From assembly GCA_041655595.1 (NCBI GenBank), contig JBBAFB010000090.1, positions 1 to 9,412 of the forward strand: a stretch of DNA of 9,412 bases, written 5' to 3'. The notes beneath the pieces are model-generated. The model saw only the letters and a list, made by a program, of their open reading frames with translations. It did no database searches and was not told the DNA's origin. This document shows, in pieces, positions 1-7,365 of this stretch. Within the stretch, counting starts at the first letter, position 1. Each line of letters opens with the position of its first letter. A program made the position numbers and the translations under genes. Source of the DNA: JBBAFB01 sp041655595 (lineage in GTDB: Bacteria; Bacillota; DULZ01).

Positions 1-337
1 CCCCATTAACTCCGACTACCATAATAACAGTTAAGCCGCTTTTATTTACATTTAAGCTATTTTCTTCCAGAGTCAAGGTTTTTTCGATTTCTGCCATTAA
101 GCTTTGCCGGACTTCCGCTGCTTTTTTGAGTTTGTTCTCCTTCGTTAATTGCCTCAAATTCTGAACTAGTTTTAAAGTTGTTTGCACCCCCACATCCGCT
201 TGAATCAGAATTTCCTCTAATTCATCGTACAGCTCCTCTGTAATTTCCCGGTTACCCACCAACAGCTCGTTTAACCTAGTAACAAGCCCACTCCTGGTTT
301 TTGACAACCCATTTTTTAGCCTATTAAAAAAAGACAA
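1..337 (-). CDS. ftsY: Signal recognition particle receptor FtsY, N-terminal part (runs off the left edge)
   Basis: FtsY is the SRP receptor GTPase that docks ribosome-nascent chain complexes at the membrane. Only about 112 N-terminal residues are present. They begin MSFFNRLKNGLSKTRSGL, continue through the helical N domain with the family-typical stretch EELYDELEEILIQADVGVQT (about residues 43-62), and end at VIMVVGVNG, just where the Walker A loop of the G domain should begin. There is no long acidic A domain before the N domain, as is usual in Gram-positive FtsY. The chosen start is TTG at 337, eight nucleotides after a GGAAGGAG site; an in-frame TTG at 343 lies only two nucleotides from that site. 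The gene follows smc after 46 nt with no terminator seen between, so cotranscription with smc is likely. The identification is firm from the N-domain pattern, although the GTPase motifs lie outside the window. Confidence 0.93.
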   Translation of the reverse strand, partial: MSFFNRLKNGLSKTRSGLVTRLNELLVGNREITEELYDELEEILIQADVGVQTTLKLVQNLRQLTKENKLKKAAEVRQSLMAEIEKTLTLEENSLNVNKSGLTVIMVVGVNG

Positions 338-345
338 AATCAAAA

Positions 346-353
346 CTCCTTCC
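346..353 (-). promoter_or_regulatory. Ribosome binding site deciding the ftsY TTG start
   Basis: The minus strand reads GGAAGGAG here, eight nucleotides upstream of the TTG at 337. That spacing favours the second of two closely spaced in-frame TTG codons and yields the family-typical N-terminus MSFF. Confidence 0.7.
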
Positions 354-383
354 TGTCAGTTCGGCCTTTTTGTTCATAATATA

Positions 384-3300
384 CTAACACACCTCTTTGC
401 TGGGATTCATTTTTACCGATAGCAAACGTGAAATACCCAATTCCTCCATGGTCACACCATAAAGAGCATCGGCTATTTCCATTGTCCCCTGACGGTGAGA
501 AATTAAAATAAATTGAGTTTCGGTAACAAATTCCTTTAGATAATTTGCAAATCTATCCACATTGGTTTCATCTAGATTAGCATCAATTTCGTCTAAAACA
601 CAAAAAGGGCTGGGTTTAATTTTCAAAAGGGCAAATAGTAAAGCAATAGCGGTCAAGGCCCTTTCCCCCCCGGACAGAAGGGATAAGTTTTGCATTTTTT
701 TACCTGGTGGTTGCGCGATAATTTCTATACCGCTTTCTAAGACCGCTTCTTTATCTGTAAGCTCCAGTGAAGTTTTCCCTCCTTCAAACAAATAAGCAAA
801 CACCTCTTGAAAGGCAACTTCTACTTGTTTAAAGGTTTCCAAAAATCTTTGCTTCATAATTTTATCCATCTCCGCAATTATTTGATAAAGACCATCCTTG
901 GCCTTTAATAAATCTTGCTGCTGCAAAGATAAAAATTGAAATCTTTCCTGCTGACGTTTGAACTCCTCAATAGCCAGAGGGTTAATAGTGCCTAAATCAG
1001 CAATTTGCCCTTTGAGCTCCCTCACCCGCTCCGAGGCAGAGCGCCTGGAAGTTATCGGTTCGATTTTTTCTTTTGCCTGCTCTAAGGTTAGTTGAAATTT
1101 TTCCCATAGCTTTTCCAATCCGTTACTAAACTCAAGTTCGAAACGCGTTTTCTGCATGTCAAACTGATAATGTTCTTTTCTTACCGCCTCTAAGTTACTT
1201 TCACCATTTTTCAATTCCTGTTCAAGAGTTTGAAATTTGGCCAAGGCCGCAGCTTTTTCAGCCTCCAGTTGCCTTTTAGTCTTAACCATTTTTCTTTCCT
1301 TTTCTAATAGTAAAACCTCTGTTTTTTTCAAAGCGGACAACTCATTCACAATTGCTATCTTCCTGGCTTCTAGCTCCTTTAATTCCCCTTCTAACCTTGC
1401 CAGATTATTTACTAAATCAACTTTATTTTGATTGTAATAAACAAGAAAATTTTCCAATGATTTTTGCTTTTCCTGTTGGGAAGCTAATTTGATTTTCTCC
1501 TGCAGTAATTGATTTTCCAAATCTATAATTTTTCCGGTTACAGCTTCCCTACCTTCCTTATAATAATTAATTTGCTTTGCAATATTTTCTTTTTTCGCTT
1601 CTTCTTGCCTATAAAGGTTCCCTAATTCCAAGATTTCACTTTGTATAACTTTTTCTCTGGCAGAAGACTGTTTTGCTTCAAGCAGTCGGTACCCCAAAAG
1701 ATTTTTCTCTTTAGACAAATCCTCCATTATTTTCTCTTTCATCAATTTTTGATTCTGCAATAAAAGATCCAAAGCATATAACTCCGTTTTAATTTTTTCC
1801 TGATCAGCCTCTAAAAACTTAAATTTTTCTTTTAGTAACAAGATCTTTTCGGATATGGATTTCTCTTGTTCTTCCAAAGACTGCAGTTTCTTTTTTTCTT
1901 CCTTTATTTCACGGGTTCTACCCAAAATATTATTAGCCGATCTTTTGCTGCTACCGCCGGTTAAGGAGCCGCCCGGAAAGAAAATATCCCCATCTAATGT
2001 AACAATCTTTAAGGTGAATTTGCTTTGTTTCGCTAAAGCTGCACCGGCAGCCAAATCTGTTACCACCACAATAGATCCCAATAGGTAATCCAACACTTTT
2101 TGCATATTATCTTCAATTCCTACCAAGTCCGTTCCTAATCCCAAGACTCCCGGCTGACCCAAAAGGGAGTACATTTCTTTCGATAGCTTCCGGGGCTGTA
2201 AGCTGGGCAAAGGTAAAAAGGTTGCTCTTCCGGCTTTTTGAGCTTTAAGCCATTCAATAGCCCTTTTGGCATACTCTTCATTTTCCACTACCAAAAACTG
2301 CAAAGCACTGCCCAAAGCCATTTCGATAGCTTTTTCATACTGGCCGGGTACCTTAAGCATTTCTCCCACTACACCGATTATTTTTATCGCTTCTGAGTTT
2401 TTTGCATTTTTAAGCAGGGAGGAAACACCAAATTGATAGCCTTCAAATTCTTCTCTCATCTCTTGCAAAACCTTTAATTTGGAAAGAGCTGCATAGCACT
2501 TTTTTTGAATTTCACCCTTTTCTTGCTCTAACTTTTTTAATTGTTCTACCGCTAATTCTTTAGCCGCTTCTTTTTGGTCATATTCCTGCCGGTATTTCTC
2601 TTTCAAACTGCTATTATCTAATTGTTCCCGCTCAATCCCGGTTAGTTCCGTTACCAATTTATCTTTATGTGCCTGATGTTCCTTTTTGACTCTCTCTAAA
2701 TCAGCCTTTTGCCGGGCTAAACTTTTTAGTTCAAATTGCATTTCCACTTGTTGATTACGAAAAGAAGCCAACCCTTGTTCCAGATCAAATAAAAGGTTTT
2801 TTAAGTGCTCTCCCTTTTTTTGCAACTCTTCAGTTTCAAGCTGATAGTTGGCCAATTTTTCTTCGTTGCTTCTCACTTGTTCCTCCAGGGGGTAATTAAT
2901 AGCTACCAGATTTTCCAGTTGTTTTTGTTCCCCTCCATAACTTTCTTCCAACTCTTTAATTTTATTTCTATAAGTTTCTATTTCTTTTATAATGGCGCCA
3001 CTTCTTTCAGCGATAGTATCAATGCGATCATTAAGAAGCCTAGTTTCACTCTCGTTTTTTTGTATTTCGCCTTGTAAAGAAAAAATTTGCTGCTGACATT
3101 GCCTTTCCTGTTCCTCGACCTTCTCTTTTACAAATTGTACCTCCGACCATTTGGCTCTTACTAAAGACAGCTTGCTCTCTTTTTCTAAAAGACTATCCGC
3201 CAGTTCCTTTTCTTTATTAAAAATATTTTGCTGTTGAGTCTCCATTTTTGTTAGATCAAGGCAGATCAAACTTAATTCTAATTTTTGCAACTCTTCAACA

Positions 3301-3953
3301 AGAGTCCCATATAGTTTCGTCCTTTCTGCTTCTTCTTTCAGCGGATCTAAATTTTGCCCTAATTCATATAATAAATCCTGAAGGCGATCTAAATTAACCT
3401 GAGTTGCTTCCAGCTTTCTTGTAGCATCCGTTTTTCGGTTACGATAGCGGACTATACCGGCTGCCTCTTCAAATAAAGACCTTCTTTCTTCCGGGCGAGA
3501 ACTTAAAATCGCATCTACCTGGCCTTGTCCAATAATTGCAAAGGCTTCCTTGCCCACTCCCGTATCGTGAAACAATTCTTGAATATCTTTTAATCTGCAA
3601 GGAGCCTTGTTAATTAAAAATTCACTTTCCCCGGAACGATAAACCCTTCTACCTATCGAAACCTCGTTAAATTCCAAAGGCAACACACCGGAGGTATTAT
3701 CAAAAAGCAAGGAAACATTTGCCATGCCCAAGGGGCGGCGGTTTTCGCTGCCGCTAAAAATTATATCCTCCAGCTTGACTCCCCTCAGAGTTCTGATATT
3801 TTGCTCCCCCAAAACCCAGCGGATAGCATCACAGACATTAGATTTACCGCTGCCATTCGGTCCGACAATACAGGTAATACCCGGTTCAAATTCCATAACG
3901 GTTTTATCCGCAAAAGATTTAAAACCATGAATTTCTAAAGATTTCAGATACAA
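384..3953 (-). CDS. smc: Chromosome segregation/condensation ATPase SMC
   Basis: SMC is the coiled-coil ATPase of bacterial condensin; it works with ScpA and ScpB to compact and segregate the nucleoid. The protein is full length at 1189 residues. The N-terminal head has Walker A GPNGSGKS (residues 31-38), the Q-loop region IGQGQVDAIL (141-150) and FEEAAGI (161-167). A long Glu/Lys/Gln-rich coiled coil runs from about 170 to 505. The hinge spans about 505-675 and ends in the glycine-rich GGSLTGGSS. A returning coiled coil follows, then the C-terminal head with signature LSGGE (about 1093-1097), Walker B CVLDE (about 1118-1122) and the late ISHRQGTMEIAD segment. The frame extends upstream to an ATG at 3977, but the TTG at 3953 has GGAGG eight nucleotides before it and gives the typical LYLKSLEIHGFKSFADKT start. 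It lies between rnc and ftsY, a common Firmicute arrangement. Confidence 0.97.
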   Translation of the reverse strand: MYLKSLEIHGFKSFADKTVMEFEPGITCIVGPNGSGKSNVCDAIRWVLGEQNIRTLRGVKLEDIIFSGSENRRPLGMANVSLLFDNTSGVLPLEFNEVSIGRRVYRSGESEFLINKAPCRLKDIQELFHDTGVGKEAFAIIGQGQVDAILSSRPEERRSLFEEAAGIVRYRNRKTDATRKLEATQVNLDRLQDLLYELGQNLDPLKEEAERTKLYGTLVEELQKLELSLICLDLTKMETQQQNIFNKEKELADSLLEKESKLSLVRAKWSEVQFVKEKVEEQERQCQQQIFSLQGEIQKNESETRLLNDRIDTIAERSGAIIKEIETYRNKIKELEESYGGEQKQLENLVAINYPLEEQVRSNEEKLANYQLETEELQKKGEHLKNLLFDLEQGLASFRNQQVEMQFELKSLARQKADLERVKKEHQAHKDKLVTELTGIEREQLDNSSLKEKYRQEYDQKEAAKELAVEQLKKLEQEKGEIQKKCYAALSKLKVLQEMREEFEGYQFGVSSLLKNAKNSEAIKIIGVVGEMLKVPGQYEKAIEMALGSALQFLVVENEEYAKRAIEWLKAQKAGRATFLPLPSLQPRKLSKEMYSLLGQPGVLGLGTDLVGIEDNMQKVLDYLLGSIVVVTDLAAGAALAKQSKFTLKIVTLDGDIFFPGGSLTGGSSKRSANNILGRTREIKEEKKKLQSLEEQEKSISEKILLLKEKFKFLEADQEKIKTELYALDLLLQNQKLMKEKIMEDLSKEKNLLGYRLLEAKQSSAREKVIQSEILELGNLYRQEEAKKENIAKQINYYKEGREAVTGKIIDLENQLLQEKIKLASQQEKQKSLENFLVYYNQNKVDLVNNLARLEGELKELEARKIAIVNELSALKKTEVLLLEKERKMVKTKRQLEAEKAAALAKFQTLEQELKNGESNLEAVRKEHYQFDMQKTRFELEFSNGLEKLWEKFQLTLEQAKEKIEPITSRRSASERVRELKGQIADLGTINPLAIEEFKRQQERFQFLSLQQQDLLKAKDGLYQIIAEMDKIMKQRFLETFKQVEVAFQEVFAYLFEGGKTSLELTDKEAVLESGIEIIAQPPGKKMQNLSLLSGGERALTAIALLFALLKIKPSPFCVLDEIDANLDETNVDRFANYLKEFVTETQFILISHRQGTMEIADALYGVTMEELGISRLLSVKMNPSKEVC

Positions 3954-3961
3954 ATTTGCAA

Positions 3962-3966
3962 CCTCC
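3962..3966 (-). promoter_or_regulatory. Ribosome binding site deciding the smc TTG start
   Basis: GGAGG on the minus strand lies eight nucleotides before TTG 3953. The alternative in-frame ATG at 3977 has only a GGAAG one nucleotide ahead of it, and would add eight residues not usual in SMC proteins. Confidence 0.75.
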
Positions 3967-3993
3967 AACAAAAGCATACTTCCAAGCTTCTAT

Positions 3994-4022
3994 ATTTTAA
4001 CATAGGGTTGATAGGACAACAA
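3994..4022 (-). promoter_or_regulatory. Probable sigma-A promoter of smc-ftsY
   Basis: The minus strand shows TTGTTG (4022-4017), a 17-nt spacer and TAAAAT (3999-3994). The -10 matches five of six consensus bases, the -35 only three of six. A transcript would start near 3987, leaving a leader of roughly 34 nt that contains the smc ribosome binding site. The position just after the rnc terminator supports a restart of transcription here. It is a prediction from sequence only. Confidence 0.45.
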
Positions 4023-4072
4023 TAGCAGAAGACCGAAGGTTAAAAGCCAAGGTTTTGCAAAAGAGTGTTTCA

Positions 4073-4106
4073 ATAAAAAATAGACTGCCGGCAGTCTATT
4101 TTTTAT
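4073..4106 (-). terminator. Intrinsic terminator after rnc, perfect palindrome
   Basis: A 34-nt perfect inverted repeat: the core tagactgcc / ggcagtcta is flanked by A-runs and T-runs, so the minus-strand RNA forms a stable stem followed by U6. By symmetry it could act on both strands. The rnc stop codon (4098-4096) lies inside the hairpin. There is no unpaired centre in the DNA, so the RNA loop would be the central CCGG. Confidence 0.85.
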
Positions 4107-4803
4107 CGTTTAAAATTTTCAATGCTTTATCGGCAGCTTGTTGTTCTGCTTCCTTTTTACTTTTACCGCTACCCTTAGCTAATAATTGTCCCTTTAAAAA
4201 TACTCCTGCTTCATAAAATTTTTGGTGGTCCGGACCGCTTTCCTTTAAAATTTCATAACTCACTACATCTCCATATAAACGGTGGATCAATTCTTGCAAC
4301 ATAGTTTTATAATCCCTATATCCACCCTTGGCAACCATCTCTATTTCCCCGGTTAAGAGCTGCAAAATCAATTTACGGGTTATGTCTAATCCAAGCTCAA
4401 GGTAAACCGCACCTATGATGGCCTCGACAGCATCAGCTAAATTAGAAATTCTTTCCCTACCCCCGGTTAACTCTTCCCCTTTGCCGAGCAGCAGATATTC
4501 CCCCAATTTTAGTTGCGTAGCCTGATTTCCCAAAGCTTGTTCACAAACCACTGCAGCTCTCATCCTTGTCAGATCACCTTCCGTTTTATCTTGGTAGACA
4601 GTAAAAAGGTACTCCGCAATGATCATACCCAAAATTGCATCTCCTAAAAACTCCAACCGTTGGTTATCATTCAAACCTTTTGCCGGGTTTTCTGTTACGT
4701 AGGTGCGATGGGTTAGTGCCTCATTAAAGGTTTTCCAAGTTTCCAACTCTAAGTTTAATTTAATAGTTAGCTCCCTCAGTTTAGCCAAACGTTCCGCCTT
4801 CAT
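4096..4803 (-). CDS. rnc: Ribonuclease III
   Basis: RNase III cleaves double-stranded RNA, including the rRNA precursor stems, and acts as a homodimer with Mg2+. The 235-residue product has the family's normal length and two-domain layout. The catalytic domain carries the signature QRLEFLGDAI (48-57) with E51 and D55, and the second metal-binding segment LADAVEAIIGAVY (122-134) with D124 and E127. A double-stranded RNA-binding domain runs from about 163 to 233 and ends in the GSGKSKKEAEQQAA motif. The signature's first acidic position, often Glu (NERLEFLGD), is Gln48 here. The frame extends to an ATG at 4830 that would overlap fabF, but the ATG at 4803 has GGAGG seven nucleotides upstream and starts cleanly 16 nt after the fabF stop. 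It ends inside the terminator hairpin. Confidence 0.96.
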   Translation of the reverse strand: MKAERLAKLRELTIKLNLELETWKTFNEALTHRTYVTENPAKGLNDNQRLEFLGDAILGMIIAEYLFTVYQDKTEGDLTRMRAAVVCEQALGNQATQLKLGEYLLLGKGEELTGGRERISNLADAVEAIIGAVYLELGLDITRKLILQLLTGEIEMVAKGGYRDYKTMLQELIHRLYGDVVSYEILKESGPDHQKFYEAGVFLKGQLLAKGSGKSKKEAEQQAADKALKILNDKK

Positions 4804-4810
4804 TTTCCAA

Positions 4811-4815
4811 CCTCC
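4811..4815 (-). promoter_or_regulatory. Ribosome binding site deciding the rnc start
   Basis: GGAGG seven nucleotides before ATG 4803. It sits in the short fabF-rnc gap and argues against the longer reading from 4830, which would place this site inside the gene. Confidence 0.75.
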
Positions 4816-4819
4816 AAAA

Positions 4820-6061
4820 CTAGGACTCAAAACTTTTTAAAACAATTGATGCGTTGTGTCCGCCAAAGCCAAAAGAATTTGACATGGCAACCTTCACTGA
4901 AGCTTGCCTGGCTACGTTAGGCACATAATCCAAATCACAATCCGGATCCGGCGTTTCATAATTGATAGTGGGCGGGATTTTGCTGTTATTAATGGTCAAC
5001 AAACAGGTAATTGCCTCAACGCCACCGGCCGCACCAAGCAAATGACCTGTCATGGACTTAGTGGAGCTAATGGCCACCTTTTTGGCCCGCAGTTGAAACA
5101 CTTGTTTAATTGCAATAGTTTCCAACTTATCGTTTAGCTCGGTGGAAGTACCATGGGCATTAATATACTGAACATCGGAAGCAGTTAAACCCGCATCTGT
5201 TAAAGCCAGTTCCATTGATCTAACGGCACCACTTCCATCCGGTGCAGGAGCAGTGATATGAAAGGCATCGGCAGTTGAACCATAACCGGCGATTTCTCCA
5301 TAAATCTTAGCGTTTCTTTTTGAAGCATGTTCCAGGCTTTCTAAAATAAGTATACCTGCACCTTCACTTAAAATAAAACCATCTCTTTTTTGATCAAAAG
5401 GACGGGAAGCCTGTTCCGGATGTTCATTATTGGTTGACATGGCCCTCATTGAACAGAAACCGGCCATGGACATAGGCGTAAGGGCAGCCTCGGAGCCACC
5501 TGTTACGACTATATCGGCATCTCCCCTTTGAATCAGCTTCATTGCTTCACCGATAGCATTAGTAGATGAAGCACAGGCACTAACTACGGTAAAATTAGGC
5601 CCCCGTGCATCTAAATAGATAGATACCTGACCGGCGGCAATATTTGCAATCATCATCGGCACAAAAAACGGACTGATCCGGCTAGCTCCCTTTTCCAGCA
5701 ATGTATTGTGCTGTTCCTCCAGTGTTTGTATGCCGCCAATACCGGTGCCGAGAACTACCGCTGTCCTGTGCTTATCTGCTTCATTAAGCCTCAGGTCGGC
5801 ATCATCAACAGCCATTTTAGTTGCGGCAAGAGCAAACTGGGTAAAACGGTCCATTCTCCTAGCTTCTTTTTTTTCCATATATACTAAAGGATCAAAATTC
5901 CGAACCTCACCTGCAATTTTCGTAGTTAAATCACCGACATCAAATTTGGTAATTTGTGCAATACCGGAATGACCGTTAATAAGTGCATCCCAAAAGGTTT
6001 CAAGACCAATTCCTATGGGAGAAATTATGCCCATACCAGTAACAACTACAACTTTTTTCAA
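4820..6061 (-). CDS. fabF: 3-oxoacyl-ACP synthase II (FabF)
   Basis: FabF condenses malonyl-ACP with a growing acyl-ACP, releasing CO2, in type II fatty-acid elongation in the cytoplasm. At 413 residues it has the usual length. The thiolase-fold catalytic triad is visible: Cys163 in VSACASSTNAIGEA, His303 in NAHGTSTELND and His340 in STKSMTGHLLGAAGG, with Lys335 just before. The C-terminal glycine loop NSFGFGGHN (395-403) is also intact. The start codon is TTG at 6061, preceded at seven nucleotides by GGGGAGG, and the N-terminus MKKVVVVTGMG is typical. The start overlaps the stop of the upstream FabK-like gene by four bases (TTGA), so translational coupling is likely. Cys rather than another residue at the active site, together with both histidines, indicates an active elongating synthase and not a chain-length factor. 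Confidence 0.97.
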   Translation of the reverse strand: MKKVVVVTGMGIISPIGIGLETFWDALINGHSGIAQITKFDVGDLTTKIAGEVRNFDPLVYMEKKEARRMDRFTQFALAATKMAVDDADLRLNEADKHRTAVVLGTGIGGIQTLEEQHNTLLEKGASRISPFFVPMMIANIAAGQVSIYLDARGPNFTVVSACASSTNAIGEAMKLIQRGDADIVVTGGSEAALTPMSMAGFCSMRAMSTNNEHPEQASRPFDQKRDGFILSEGAGILILESLEHASKRNAKIYGEIAGYGSTADAFHITAPAPDGSGAVRSMELALTDAGLTASDVQYINAHGTSTELNDKLETIAIKQVFQLRAKKVAISSTKSMTGHLLGAAGGVEAITCLLTINNSKIPPTINYETPDPDCDLDYVPNVARQASVKVAMSNSFGFGGHNASIVLKSFES

Positions 6062-7026
6062 AAAGAGTCCTCCCCTTTCTTGAGATATTCATTGACTTCC
6101 GTTAGTAAACTGCTAATGATTTTTTTGACAGGTAAAATTTGTGTAATACCAGTTACCCCTGTGCCGGCAAAGACCAACCCCTCTTCTAGATTACCCTTTT
6201 GAGCATTTTCCAAAGCAGATAAAATACAAAATTTACGGGAACATTCTTTTAGGCAATTTTCGCAGCGCCAAGGTTTTAACGGTTTTTTTGCCTCCAAAGC
6301 TCTAATAAATTCATTTCTGATCGCTCTTCCTTCCAAGCCCACCGGACTCTGCACAAAAACCAAGTCGGTTTCCTTTGCAGATAAATACAGATTTTTAAAG
6401 GCTTGAGAAGCGTTGGATTCCTCTGATGCCGCAAATTTAGTACCCATTTGGACACCATTTGCCCCCAGTTTTAACGCTTCAACTATATCTTTTCCTGTGG
6501 TAATCCCACCGGCTGCAATAATGGGAATTTTGATAGTGTTTCTGACAGAGGAAATTATGTTCTTCAGTTGTTCCTTAGTCCCCAAATGTCCCCCCGCTTC
6601 CACGCCTTCCACCACAACTGCCGAAGCTCCCAACCTCTCCGCCATCATGGCAAGCCGTGGGGTTGATACAATGGGCACTATTGCCCGGTTATATTTCTTG
6701 CCCCAACCAAAGATATCTCGGGAAAAGCCCGCACCGGATATTACCAAATCAATACCTTCCTCTAAGGCTGCTATTACTAAATTTGCAAATTCTCTTACTG
6801 CAAACATAACATTTACCCCAATAATCCCCTTGCTCAATCGGCGCGCTCTTTTAATTTCCTCTCTCAGTTCAGCCACCGACATACCGGTACCGGCTATAAC
6901 GCCAATACCTCCTTCATTGGCAACAGCGGCGGCCAAAGGGGCAGTAGAAATACGAACAGCCATTCCACCTTGTATGATGGGTATTTTAGCTTTTAAAGTA
7001 CCTATTTGCAGCATCGGCAATTGCAT
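6058..7026 (-). CDS. FabK/nitronate monooxygenase-family flavoprotein with a C-terminal cysteine cluster
   Basis: This 322-residue protein is an FMN-dependent TIM-barrel enzyme of the family shared by enoyl-ACP reductase II (FabK) and nitronate monooxygenases. Family marks are PIIQGGM (17-23 region), the phosphate-loop stretch AAGGITTGKD (171-180), GVQMGTKF (191-198), SEESNA (201-206) and EAGGHLG (143-149), whose His147 matches the active-site histidine position. It differs from the true FabK at the right edge of this window: instead of the FabK C-terminal part it has a cluster Cys255, Cys258, Cys262, Cys267 (CX2CX3CX4C), then GLVFAGTGVTGI. The ATG at 7026 has GGAGG seven nucleotides upstream. 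Its place between acpP and fabF suggests a role in acyl-ACP metabolism, but the substrate cannot be assigned; a second enoyl reductase, a nitronate oxidase or another flavin reductase remain possible. Confidence 0.85.
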   Translation of the reverse strand: MQLPMLQIGTLKAKIPIIQGGMAVRISTAPLAAAVANEGGIGVIAGTGMSVAELREEIKRARRLSKGIIGVNVMFAVREFANLVIAALEEGIDLVISGAGFSRDIFGWGKKYNRAIVPIVSTPRLAMMAERLGASAVVVEGVEAGGHLGTKEQLKNIISSVRNTIKIPIIAAGGITTGKDIVEALKLGANGVQMGTKFAASEESNASQAFKNLYLSAKETDLVFVQSPVGLEGRAIRNEFIRALEAKKPLKPWRCENCLKECSRKFCILSALENAQKGNLEEGLVFAGTGVTGITQILPVKKIISSLLTEVNEYLKKGEDSF

Positions 7027-7097
7027 TCAAATTCCTCCAAACATTACGCAATCTTACTTTTATGTTAAGACCTTTATAGTCGTTTCTTGTCAGTAAA

Positions 7098-7122
7098 AAT
7101 CCCGTAGAAGATCTACGGGATT
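7098..7122 (-). terminator. Hairpin with T-run after acpP, terminator or attenuator
   Basis: A perfect 10-bp stem (aatcccgtag / ctacgggatt) with a 5-nt loop lies four nucleotides past the acpP stop codon. On the minus strand it is followed directly by a run of five T, including the last two bases of the stem. Because FabK-like, fabF and rnc follow in the same direction, partial readthrough giving extra acpP message is a reasonable inference. The short T-run suggests incomplete termination. Confidence 0.7.
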
Positions 7123-7126
7123 ATGT

Positions 7127-7360
7127 TTAACCAGCCCTTTGAGTCACGTAGTCCACTGCAGCCTTCACATTAACCAATTTTTCCGCATCCTCATCAGGGA
7201 TTTCAATCCCAAATTCCTCTTCCAAAGCCATTATTAATTCCACTACATCCAAGGAATCGGCATCCAAGGCCTCAAAAGTTGTTTCCAAGGTCACTTGCGA
7301 TTCTTCTACATCCAATTGATCAACAACTATTGTTTTGATTTTTTCAAAAACATCAGACAA
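7127..7360 (-). CDS. acpP: Acyl carrier protein
   Basis: ACP carries the growing acyl chain as a thioester on a 4'-phosphopantetheine arm. The 77-residue acidic, helical protein has the attachment motif DADSLDVVEL with Ser36 as the modified residue, and the recognition helix II VVELIMALEEEFGIEIPDED. The frame can begin at a GTG at 7369, giving 80 residues, but that codon sits inside the ribosome binding site. The TTG at 7360 lies eight nucleotides after the AGGGGG core, gives the family's standard 77-residue length and puts the serine at position 36 as in other ACPs. The residue three before the serine is Asp (LDADSL), where Gly is common. It lies 40 nt after fabG and is followed by a hairpin that may raise its message over downstream genes. 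Confidence 0.96.
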   Translation of the reverse strand: MSDVFEKIKTIVVDQLDVEESQVTLETTFEALDADSLDVVELIMALEEEFGIEIPDEDAEKLVNVKAAVDYVTQRAG

Positions 7361-7365
7361 ACAAT

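Noticed and set aside
338..383. A promoter or terminator between smc and ftsY
   Set aside because: A TATATT occurs just after the smc stop, but its -35 position is poor (ATCCCA), and no hairpin with a T-run is present. Cotranscription with smc is the simpler reading.
1237..3077. Plus-strand open frames inside smc (for example 1237-1431, 1855-2088, 2805-3077)
   Set aside because: They are shadows of the Glu/Lys/Gln-rich coiled-coil codons, giving Ser/Phe/Leu-rich sequences without start signals or domains. The apparent hydrophobic proteins are an artefact of reading coiled-coil codons backwards.
4023..4072. Imperfect direct repeats (AACCTTGG and AACCTTCGG on the minus strand) upstream of the smc promoter, as a possible operator
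   Set aside because: Only two short, inexact copies are present, with no symmetry typical of a repressor site, and chance occurrence in this sequence is likely.
6413..7096. A 227-codon open frame on the plus strand opposite the FabK-like gene
   Set aside because: It is fully antisense to a gene with clear family motifs, its predicted protein is a low-complexity Pro/Ala/Ile/Thr-rich mirror of the real codons, and no ribosome binding site or known domain supports it.
7027..7097. A promoter for the FabK-like gene after the acpP hairpin (TATAAA or TAACAT with CTGACA upstream)
   Set aside because: CTGACA is a good -35 but no -10 stands at 16-18 nt: TATAAA is 9 nt away and TAACAT 20 nt away. The evidence is too weak to call.
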